Shown: positions 24,263 to 30,454 of the stretch, piece by piece
How the letters are laid out: each line of letters begins with the position of its first letter
Position numbering within the stretch: the first letter of the stretch is position 1
Origin: an uncultured Verrucomicrobiota bacterium
GTDB taxonomy: Bacteria; Verrucomicrobiota; Verrucomicrobiia; Opitutales; Opitutaceae
Reading direction: 5' to 3'
Assembly: GCA_903960515.1 (NCBI GenBank)
Contig: CAJCBL010000340.1
Span: forward strand, 1 to 38,929
Length of the DNA stretch: 38,929 bases
Program-made: the position numbers and the translations under genes
Notes under the pieces: generated by a model
Told to the model about the DNA's origin: nothing
The model's database searches: none
What the model saw: only the letters and a program-made list of their open reading frames with translations

Positions 24263-24411
24263 CTCAGCGGCGACCATTCAGTCGAGTTCCCAGAGTCGAG
24301 GGTCGAGGTCCTGATCACCGAGCAAGACCTCGGAAACACGCCTGCTCCCCGGCTGATCACTGGAGGTTTGGCTCTCGTCACTCGACGCTGGTCTGCATTA
24401 TCACGGCTCAC
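24263..24411 (+). mobile_element. Miniature element, non-REPIN core (type B, copy 2)
   Basis: Left end CTCAGCGGCGACCATTCAG, right end TGCATTATCACGGCTCAC. The core hairpin is CGAGGTC...GACCTCG around CTGATCACCGAGCAA (24310-24334). The corresponding hairpin at 29506-29535 is CGAGGGC...GCCCTCG, so both sides of one pair have changed together. The right end stops about 20 bp before the TRIC-type gene start at 24433. Confidence 0.75.
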
Positions 24412-24432
24412 TCCTCCCGCTTCTCCTAAATC

Positions 24433-25089
24433 ATGCTGCTGTTTATCGATCTACTCGGCACCCTAGCCTTCGCCATCACGGGCGCTTTCCGCGCCGTAAA
24501 ACACGAGCTCGACTGGCTCGGCGTGATCGTCCTCGCCACGATGACGGGCGTGGGCGGAGGCATGATCCGCGACCTCCTGCTTGGTGCAGCGCCGCCGGTG
24601 GCGCTGAAGCAGCCCATGTACATCGGCGTCTGCGTGCTGGGCGCGGTGCTCACCATCGTCGCCAAAAGGCATATCGCGCAATTGTGGGACAAGGTGATGT
24701 TGGCCGATGCGCTCGGCCTCGGTTTCTTCGCCGCCATCGGTGCGGCCCGCGCCGAGCAGGCCGGTGCCAATCCCATGACCATCGTGCTGCTCGCCGGGCT
24801 CACCGCTGTGGGCGGCGGGGTGATCCGCGATGTGCTGGTGAGCGAGATCCCGCAGGTTCTCAAAAGCGACTTTTATGCGACCGCAGCCCTTATCGGCGGC
24901 TTCGCTTTCTGGCTCCTGTCGTTCACCGGCTGGGCGATGACGCCGCGGCTGCTGGTGACCACGCTGCTGACCTTCGGCCTGCGCCTCATTGCGATGCGAC
25001 GCAGGCTGCAATTACCCAAAATGCGACGTCTGCCCGCCTCCCCCTCGACCCTTTCGTCGCAGGCTCAAGACTCCGGGCGACGTTCGTAA
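24433..25089 (+). CDS. TRIC-family cation channel (UPF0126/YadS type)
   Basis: A 218-residue inner-membrane protein of the prokaryotic TRIC family (UPF0126), which forms trimeric monovalent cation channels. It contains the inverted pair of three-helix units characteristic of the family, each with the glycine-rich signature: G-V-G-G-G-M-I-R-D at 39-47 and V-G-G-G-V-I-R-D at 126-133. Opening residues D-L-L-G-T-L-A-F-A-I-T-G-A are typical. The last 25 residues are a basic, Ser/Pro-containing tail not common in the family. The ATG at 24433 matches the family start. It is transcribed alone. A type B miniature repeat ends about 20 bp upstream, so the core promoter must lie within or beyond that element. 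Confidence 0.92.
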   Translation: MLLFIDLLGTLAFAITGAFRAVKHELDWLGVIVLATMTGVGGGMIRDLLLGAAPPVALKQPMYIGVCVLGAVLTIVAKRHIAQLWDKVMLADALGLGFFAAIGAARAEQAGANPMTIVLLAGLTAVGGGVIRDVLVSEIPQVLKSDFYATAALIGGFAFWLLSFTGWAMTPRLLVTTLLTFGLRLIAMRRRLQLPKMRRLPASPSTLSSQAQDSGRRS

Positions 25090-25520
25090 TCTCCGCGTTC
25101 CTTGCGCTATATGGTTCGGAAACCCGGAACCGGATTGACGTAGAGCAGAGCGCGCCCAGAGCTCACTGGGTTCCCGCCATATATCACCCAAAACTCTCTG
25201 TGCGCTGATGCCCTATTAGCTCTGTGGTCTCGGCGTCCAGCTGCTCTGTTTGGGTGCATTGCTCGCTGACATCGTGTCCTTTATCGCGAAGCCGGTAGCA
25301 ATCGGAAATTCAGGGCGCAGAACGGAGTCAACCCACCGGGTGCCCATAGTCTCGTAAATATACACCGCAGTGAACTGCATAGACCCTAGGCGGTTCGCAA
25401 CAGATCCCGGTTCATCCACCTCCCGCAAGCGCCTAAATTGCGCGCAGGCGGGCCCCGGCAGAGTTCACCCTAGCCCTTGCACCCAAGAGTGGAAACCCAC
25501 CGCTATTGCATCATTACCGC
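25090..25520. other. Intergenic; possible decayed coding fragment on minus strand
   Basis: About 430 bp between convergent genes, less GC-rich than its surroundings. A minus-strand open frame, 25428-25216, contains L-G-S-M-Q-F-T-A-V-Y-I-Y-E-T-M-G-T-R-W-V-D, which looks more protein-like than random frames but matches nothing I know and lacks a clear start. It may be the relic of a lost gene. No repeats of the families listed here are seen in it. Confidence 0.35.
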
Positions 25521-26363
25521 TCAACTCGCTGCAGCCAGAATCGCATCGGCCTTGCTCAAACTAGCATCCACCTCGACGACAATATCGGCCATGTCGGCCT
25601 CGCGTATTCCCAACGCGTCCCAGATCTCCGGTACGCATGACTCCGGCCTATAGGCGGTGCCATGGTGCACCGCATGTCGGTTGCAGATGAAGTCGGCTAG
25701 ATAGACCAACTGGGCCGTGGGACTCGCGGCGACCAACGGGTCGTGGTGGGCGGCGGTAGCCTGCGCCAGTTGCTCGGGCAGTTTCCAATACTCCAGCAAC
25801 CGCGCTCCCACATCTGCGTGGTCGGTGCCGATCATATCGCGTTCCACCTCGAAGAGAGGCCGGGCCTCCTCGTGTGCGGTGGCGAGGATACGCCCGTAGC
25901 CCACCCCTAGCGTGCGATCAAGCACGAGCATACCGATGTCGTGCAACAGCCCGGCGGCATGCAGCTCGGTGGACGGCACTGCGACTTTGCGCGCACGCAA
26001 CTGCAGGATCTGCGTGGTCTGGGCCACGGCCAGGCAATGCCGCCAGTAGGGCCGATACGCGAACTGCATCGGGCGCAGCGCCCGCATGAGCGAAAGCGCA
26101 TAGACCACATCGCGCACGCCATCGAGGCCCACCCTCAACACAGCCTCGGCTATGGATCGCACCCCGCGCCCCCGATAGTAAACCGAGTTGGCCAGTCGCA
26201 GCATCCGCGCCGAGACACCGGCATCGAGCATGGCCACCTCGGCGAGCTGCTCTGCGGTCACCCAATCGGTGTGCAGCAACTGCGAGAGCTTCACAACCAC
26301 CTCCGGCGCGGCGGGGAAGCCTACGGCATCGAGTTGCTTGACGAGTTCGGAGCTGGTGGTCAT
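25521..26363 (-). CDS. HDOD-domain protein (second copy)
   Basis: A 280-residue HDOD protein. The N-terminal half includes F-P-A-A-P-E-V-V-V-K-L-S-Q-L-L, then V-A-M-L-D-A-G-V-S-A-R-M-L-R-L-A-N-S-V-Y-Y at 43-63 and A-V-L-R-V-G-L-D-G-V-R at 74-84. Unlike the protein at 8775-9647, it keeps His-Asp at 141-142 in A-G-L-L-H-D-I-G, followed by D-H-A-D-V-G and A-H-H-D-P, so several HD metal ligands survive. The ATG at 26363 fits the domain; an upstream in-frame start would add 38 low-complexity residues. No output or sensor domain is attached. The two paralogues share the segment L-R-L-A-N-S and overall length but are clearly diverged. Role unknown; HDOD proteins often take part in signalling linked to cell cycle or motility. 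Confidence 0.88.
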   Translation of the reverse strand: MTTSSELVKQLDAVGFPAAPEVVVKLSQLLHTDWVTAEQLAEVAMLDAGVSARMLRLANSVYYRGRGVRSIAEAVLRVGLDGVRDVVYALSLMRALRPMQFAYRPYWRHCLAVAQTTQILQLRARKVAVPSTELHAAGLLHDIGMLVLDRTLGVGYGRILATAHEEARPLFEVERDMIGTDHADVGARLLEYWKLPEQLAQATAAHHDPLVAASPTAQLVYLADFICNRHAVHHGTAYRPESCVPEIWDALGIREADMADIVVEVDASLSKADAILAAAS

Positions 26364-26596
26364 CGGACGCCGTACTATCGACGTTCTGGCGCAAAACCGA
26401 AGCGCAGAGCGGTAAGAGGGAAGTGAAACCCTCCGCAGGCTGCGCTCTGCAACAGCCCCGGGCCCAAGAGCTGCCAACCGCCACCGCCTAGGCGTGCCTG
26501 GACATCACCGCCTCCAGCTTTTCCAGACCGCTTTCAAGAGGTGGCCCGAGCGCATGCAAGCGCGCTCCTGCGATGGAAGCGGAGCGACGCTCGTGT

Positions 26597-26709
26597 GTAG
26601 GAGCGAGCTTGCTCGCGATCCAGGCCTGAGGCGGGGGGCGGCGGCGCCCGGAAATCGGTGCGCCTGGGAGGCGATCGGAGGCACGGATCGCGTGCACTCA
26701 CGCTGCTAC
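26597..26709. repeat. Variant REP pair with GAGC/GCTC arm and long spacer
   Basis: The left arm GTAGGAGCGAGCTTGCTCGC (26597-26616) differs from the common arm by paired substitutions (GTGC/GCAC changed to GAGC/GCTC), so the arm hairpin is kept. The right arm, ATCGCGTGCACTCACGCTGC with TAC ending at 26709, is of the common type. About 60 bp of unrelated sequence separates the arms. A stray arm, GCATGCAAGCGCGCTCCTGC, lies at 26554-26573. Confidence 0.65.
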
Positions 26710-26807
26710 ACCCGACGCCCCAGCACTTACCCACACAAGAGAGCAAATTCGCATCAAGTGCATGGGTACGGACTCAAGATCCGCCCTACAACCGGACTGG
26801 ACCCGGC

Positions 26808-27590
26808 TCACGCCTTCTTCTTCGCGACCGGCTTCTTGGCCTTCGCCACCGGCTTCTTCGCGGCCGAAGTCTTGGCGACTGCTTTCTTCGCAGCTGCCGG
26901 CTTGGCCTTCGAGGCAGCCTTGGCCACCGGCTTGGCCTTCACTGCTGCGGGCTTGGCCTTCGCGACAGGCTTGGCCTTGGCAACCGGCTTGGCCTTGGCG
27001 GCGGTCTTCGCCTGCGCAACAACCTTGGCCTTGGCGGCGGGCTGGGCCTTCACCGCCGGCTTAGCCTTGGCAGTAGCCTTGGCAACCGGCTTGCCCTTGG
27101 CGGCGGGCTTGGCCTTCGCAACAACCTTGGCCTTCGCGACCGGCTTGGCTTTGGCAACCTTCGCCACCTTCTCGGCCTTCACCGGCACGACCACCTCGGG
27201 CTTCTCCGGCTGTCCCAGCAAAGCCGGCACGGAGATCTTGCGACCGTCGCGCCAGAGCTGCTCCAGCGCGTATCTGGCCCGCGCCTCCGCCGTGAACATG
27301 TGCACCATCACCTGGTAGGCATCGAGCACCAGCCAGCCGCTCTGCTGGTTGCGGTCCATGCCGGCGATCTTCGCGCCATGCTGGTCGAGCACATGCTCGG
27401 CCTCGATGCGCAATGCCCGCAGATGGGTCTCCGCCAGACCGGTGGCGATCACGATGTAATTTGTGATCGAAGACAGTCCGGTCACGTCGATGACCGTCAG
27501 GTCCACGGCCTTCTTGTCGTCGAGTGCTTTGCAGAGGTGGGCCAGCAGCTGCCGCTCGCGCGACACGGTTTCGGGTGTGGGATTCTTCAT
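26808..27590 (-). CDS. rsfS: Ribosomal silencing factor RsfS with histone-H1-like tail
   Basis: A 260-residue protein. Residues 8-120 are an RsfS/Iojap domain: A-L-D-D-K-K-A-V-D-L-T-V-I-D-V-T-G-L-S-S-I-T-N-Y-I-V-I-A-T-G, then G-W-L-V-L-D-A-Y-Q-V-M-V-H-M-F and the terminal Y-A-L-E-Q-L-W-R-D. RsfS binds ribosomal protein uL14 and blocks subunit joining. The usual length is about 105-130 residues; here residues 136-260 add a Lys/Ala/Pro/Val tail built of K-A-K-P-V-A-K-like units, resembling histone H1 and related bacterial DNA-binding tails. The tail is in frame and shares codon bias with the domain. The start overlaps the nadD stop (ATGA), so the genes are cotranscribed, a pairing found in many bacteria. 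Confidence 0.93.
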   Translation of the reverse strand: MKNPTPETVSRERQLLAHLCKALDDKKAVDLTVIDVTGLSSITNYIVIATGLAETHLRALRIEAEHVLDQHGAKIAGMDRNQQSGWLVLDAYQVMVHMFTAEARARYALEQLWRDGRKISVPALLGQPEKPEVVVPVKAEKVAKVAKAKPVAKAKVVAKAKPAAKGKPVAKATAKAKPAVKAQPAAKAKVVAQAKTAAKAKPVAKAKPVAKAKPAAVKAKPVAKAASKAKPAAAKKAVAKTSAAKKPVAKAKKPVAKKKA

Positions 27591-28174
27591 GAATTGGGTC
27601 GGTACAACGATTGCGACTCGATAAAGTCAGCCACTTTCAACGGCACGAAGTGGCGCAACGGCAAGCCTTGGCTCACGCGCGCCCTCAGTTCGCTCGAACT
27701 GATCGCCACCTCGTGGCCCGCCACCCGGTGCAGTCGCAGGCCCGGAATCGGCGGCACCACCACCCCCTCCAGCCCAGGCCGGGCCAGGTGCACGAACTCC
27801 ACCAGTGCCACCAGTTCGCCGATATCCTTCCACCCGGCCAACAGCTGCACCTGGTCGGTGCCCAGCACCCAGAACAGCTCCGCGCCGGGGAAACGCCTGC
27901 CCAGCTCCCGCACCGTATCCACAGTGTAGCTGGTGCCCCCGCGCCGCAGCTCCAGGTCGAGAATACCGAAGCGTTCGTCGCCCTCGATCGCCAGCCGCAC
28001 CATCTCAAGCCGCTGCGCCGGCGAGGCCGTCAAAGCCCGCGCCTTCAAGGGGGAAACCGCCGCCGGGATGAAATCCAGCCGGTCCAGTCCCAGCCCCTCC
28101 AGCGCATCCTGGGCGATCAGCAGATGCCCGAGATGGATGGGGTCGAAGGAGCCGCCAAGGAAACCGATTCTCAC
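27587..28174 (-). CDS. nadD: Nicotinate-nucleotide adenylyltransferase
   Basis: A 195-residue cytoplasmic enzyme that joins ATP and nicotinate mononucleotide in NAD synthesis. The nucleotidyl-transferase signature G-G-S-F-D-P-I-H-L-G-H is at 7-17. F-I-P-A-A-V-S-P-L-K is at 35-44, S-Y-T-V-D-T-V-R-E-L at 82-91, W-V-L-G-T-D-Q at 102-108, and the I-S-S-S-E-L-R-A-R motif (form of I-S-S-T-x-I-R) at 158-166. I chose the GTG at 28174 because the family begins V-R-I-G-F-L-G-G there; GGAGGGAG precedes it by about 15-20 bp. A longer in-frame ATG start at 28369 would add 65 low-complexity residues. The rsfS ATG overlaps its TGA. Confidence 0.93.
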   Translation of the reverse strand: MRIGFLGGSFDPIHLGHLLIAQDALEGLGLDRLDFIPAAVSPLKARALTASPAQRLEMVRLAIEGDERFGILDLELRRGGTSYTVDTVRELGRRFPGAELFWVLGTDQVQLLAGWKDIGELVALVEFVHLARPGLEGVVVPPIPGLRLHRVAGHEVAISSSELRARVSQGLPLRHFVPLKVADFIESQSLYRPNS

Positions 28175-28816
28175 CGTGTGAAAGCCTGCTCCCTCCGGCA
28201 GCGCACCAGCAGTATCCGCCACCCGAACGCCGTCTCTGCGGTCGTCTCGGTTTCGGTGGCGTTGGGTGAAAACATTGCCGCCACCTTGAGCACGCCCGCC
28301 CTCGCAGCAAGGCCGAACCGGCGGGCGCACACTCCGCACGGGGGACAGTGAGCCGTGGGCTGTAGTCACTCTAAGCCGCCTTCAAGATGAGACTATTGCC
28401 GACTCCGTGTAGCAGGAGCGTGCTTGCACACGATAGCGGCTCAGCTTGGAAGCGAACCCGGATCAGGGCCTAGCGCGCGTCCCGAGGCGCAGCCGGCCCG
28501 AGCTCACTGCCGGGGCGTTGCAGTGGCCCGCTGGCGACAGGCGTCGTACCGAAGGCGATTCTGCGCCGGGACCCGCCGCCAACTCCGGCGCGCCCGCCGG
28601 TTCTCGCGCCCCTGCCCTCCCACACGCGTATCAAGTTGCGGGAAGCGAGCATCCGCCCGCTCCAGCCCCGCCCAATCCGGCCGATGAGTCCACGGGCCAC
28701 CGTCCACTGCCACCGATTCCACACCGCCCCCGTCTTTCCAGCCCGCCACTTCGCCGTTGCCGCCCCACTTCCCGTGCGGTTTCTTCCGCGACGTTCATCC
28801 AACCCCTCCAACGACC
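28175..28816. other. Intergenic between divergent nadD and lemA
   Basis: About 640 bp. A half REP arm (GTAGCAGGAGCGTGCTTGCA, from 28409) is the only clear repeat. The rest is GC-rich with overlapping open frames on both strands and no recognisable protein. Promoters for nadD and lemA must be here, but no convincing -35/-10 pair can be picked by eye. Confidence 0.45.
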
Positions 28817-29419
28817 ATGATCCCCGTCCTCATCATCCTCGCAGCCCTCCTCGGCCTCGTCCTCGTTGCCGCCCTCTTCGTGGCAGGCATCTACAACCGC
28901 CTCGTCACCCTGCGCAACCGCTTCAAGAACGCCTTCGCCCAGATCGATGTGCAGTTGAAGCGCCGGTACGACCTCATCCCCAACCTCGTCGAGATCGCCA
29001 AGGGCTACCTCAAGCACGAGCGCGAAACCCTCGAGGCCGTGATCAAGGCCCGCAACATCGCCTTCACCGCCGCACAATCCGCCGCCGCCAACCCCGCCGA
29101 CGGTGCCGCCATCAAGAACCTGCTCTCCGCCGAAAGCGGCCTCACCGGCGCGCTCTCCCGGCTCATGGTCGTCTCCGAGCAGTATCCCGACCTCAAGGCC
29201 AACCAGAACATGGCCCAACTCACCGAGGAGCTCACCTCCACCGAGAACAAAATCTCCTTCGCCCGGCAGGCCTACAACGACTCGGTGATGATCTACAACA
29301 CCTCCCGCGAGACCTTCCCGAACAACTTCATCTCCGGCATGTTCAACTTCGCCGCCGCCGAGCTCTTCCAGGTAGAGAACGCCTCCGAGCGCCAGGCCCC
29401 GCAGGTGAAGTTCACCTGA
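28817..29419 (+). CDS. lemA: LemA family protein
   Basis: A 200-residue protein with one N-terminal transmembrane helix (about 3-25, V-L-I-I-L-A-A-L-L-G-L-V-L-V-A) followed by the helical LemA domain. Family landmarks are Y-N-R-L-V-T-L-R-N-R-F-K-N-A-F-A-Q-I-D-V-Q-L-K-R-R-Y-D-L-I-P-N-L-V-E at 27-60, then S-E-Q-Y-P-D-L-K-A-N-Q-N, L-T-E-E-L-T-S-T-E-N-K-I-S-F-A-R-Q-A-Y-N-D-S-V-M-I-Y-N and F-P-N-N-F-I-S-G-M-F-N-F. The function of LemA is not established; it is often encoded beside M48 proteases or TPM-domain proteins, as here. The ATG at 28817 matches the family start; an upstream in-frame ATG at 28757 is unlikely. The TGA stop is inside the terminus of a miniature element. Confidence 0.95.
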   Translation: MIPVLIILAALLGLVLVAALFVAGIYNRLVTLRNRFKNAFAQIDVQLKRRYDLIPNLVEIAKGYLKHERETLEAVIKARNIAFTAAQSAAANPADGAAIKNLLSAESGLTGALSRLMVVSEQYPDLKANQNMAQLTEELTSTENKISFARQAYNDSVMIYNTSRETFPNNFISGMFNFAAAELFQVENASERQAPQVKFT

Positions 29420-29571
29420 GCCGCGACAATGCAGACCAGAGTCGAGTGTCGGGTGGCGAGAGCCGAACCTCCAGTGATCGGCTCAGAAGCGGGCGTGATT
29501 CCGAGGGCTTGCTCGGTGATCAGGCCCTCGGCGCTCGGCTCTGCACTCTCAACCGAATGGTTACGGCTGAG
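29416..29571 (-). mobile_element. Miniature element, non-REPIN core (type B, copy 3, reversed)
   Basis: Ends CTGAGCCGCGACAATGCAG (from 29416) and AATGGTTACGGCTGAG (to 29571) are good inverted repeats. The core, read in reverse complement, aligns with 10901-11043 and 24263-24411. A hairpin CCGAGGGC...GCCCTCGG (about 29505-29536) is the best-preserved feature, together with GAGCCGA/TCGGCTC. The left end contains the lemA stop codon (29417-29419). Confidence 0.8.
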
Positions 29572-29747
29572 CGGGACGCACTTTGGTTCGCATGGAGGGC
29601 CGGACCTTGTGTCCGTGCCCGTTGGAGGCAGGAGGGCACGGGCCCTGTATTGATCGGAGCGTGGGATACATGGCCGGCGACCCTTTCTCGTAGCGAAACC
29701 GGCCGGGATTTCCGATCTGCGCGTCACCATCGCCGCCCGCTCCGTAT
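29572..29747. other. Intergenic, fragment of a dispersed repeat
   Basis: GGACCTTGTGTCCGTGCCCG at 29605-29624 belongs to a dispersed fragment family (others at 1324 and 20284), followed by GGCGTGGGATACATGGCCGG-like sequence. No gene is seen. Confidence 0.4.
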
Positions 29748-29822
29748 TCCAAATTCCGGCTCCGAATTCCGCAATCCATATTCCGAATTCCGCACTCCGC
29801 ACTCCGAATTCCGCAATTCCGC
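29748..29822 (+). repeat. Heptad tract directly before the YbjQ-type start
   Basis: A run of 7-bp units of the form CNNTCCG or AATTCCG (for example CACTCCG, CACTCCG, AATTCCG, CAATTCCG) ends at the base before the ATG at 29823. It occupies the position where a ribosome-binding site would be, and no purine-rich Shine-Dalgarno is present. Confidence 0.75.
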
Positions 29823-30161
29823 ATGCTCAACACCACCGCCTTCACCCTCACCGGCCAAACCATCGTCGCCGAGTTCGGCACAGTGCGCGGCATCGTAGTG
29901 CGCTCGCGCTCGGTCATCGGCAATATCGGCGCCAGTATCCAGACTCTCTTTGGCGGCGACATCACCCTCTACACCGAACTGTGCGAACGCGCCCGCCAGG
30001 ACGCCTTCGAGCGCATGTGGAGCCACGCCGCCCAGCTCGGGGCCAACGCCATCATCGGCGTGCGCTACGATGCCACCGAGATCGCCGCCGGTGTAACCGA
30101 AGTCCTCTGCTACGGCACCGCCGTGAAAGTGGTCGCCTCCCATCCCCCACCGCTAACCTGA
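29823..30161 (+). CDS. YbjQ/UPF0145 family protein
   Basis: A 112-residue protein of the YbjQ (UPF0145, putative heavy-metal-binding) family. Landmarks are G[11 protein letters not shown] near residues 21-30, [29 protein letters not shown] at 34-60, [16 protein letters not shown] at 69-84 and V-L-C-Y-G-T-A-V at 94-101. The family forms a pentameric beta-barrel-like ring; the in vivo role is unclear. It lies between lemA and an M48 protease in the same orientation, a neighbourhood seen in other bacteria. The TGA stop lies in CTGAGCCGCGACC, the terminus of the next element. Confidence 0.93.
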   Translation: MLNTTAFTLTGQTIVAEFGTVRGIVVRSRSVIGNIGASIQTLFGGDITLYTELCERARQDAFERMWSHAAQLGANAIIGVRYDATEIAAGVTEVLCYGTAVKVVASHPPPLT

Positions 30162-30300
30162 GCCGCGACCATGCACTCGTACCGCTTTGCGCTCTCGCAG
30201 TGCACGAACTCCGGTGTCCGCCGTAAGAGCGTGCTTGCACGCGATCTGCGCTCTGAATCGCGTGCAAGCACGCTCCTACGACTGCATCGTCACGACTGAG
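30158..30300 (-). mobile_element. MITE-like element with REPIN core (copy 5, reversed)
   Basis: 143 bp with termini CTGAGCCGCGACCATGCA (30158-30175) and TGCATCGTCACGACTGAG (30283-30300). The conserved block reads CTCGTACCGCTTTGCGCTCT then GCAGTGCACGAACTCCGGTG, followed by the REPIN 30223-30279 with spacer CTGCGCTCTGA. It is the best-preserved reversed copy. Its left end contains the stop codon of the YbjQ-type gene (30159-30161). Confidence 0.85.
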
Positions 30301-30362
30301 CCGGCCCGGCCCCGACTAGACACACCAGAGGTTTCCACCGCCGCCGCGCCCCCAGGCGAATC

Positions 30363-30447
30363 CGCCTTCCGAATCCCGCATTCCGAATTCCGCACTCCGC
30401 TCCCCCCATTCCGCGTTCCGGGATCCGCACTCCGCACTCCGCATTTT
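30363..30447 (+). repeat. Heptad tract before the M48 protease
   Basis: Units such as CATTCCG, AATTCCG, CACTCCG, CATTCCG, CGTTCCG, GGATCCG, CACTCCG, CACTCCG are in near-register 7-bp steps and end about 8 bp before the GTG start at 30455. This is the same family and orientation relative to the gene as the tract before 29823. Confidence 0.75.
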
Positions 30448-30454
30448 CCAACCC

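Noticed and set aside
25216-25428. Small minus-strand gene
   Set aside because: It looks partly protein-like but has no clear start (TTG only), no ribosome-binding site and no family; recorded only as a possible relic.
26494-27929. Plus-strand open frames across rsfS
   Set aside because: They are antisense shadows of the Lys/Ala repeats; RsfS and NadD motifs are on the minus strand.
8460-30285. CRISPR array
   Set aside because: The repeated arms are dispersed, inverted and without regular spacers; they are REP-type elements.
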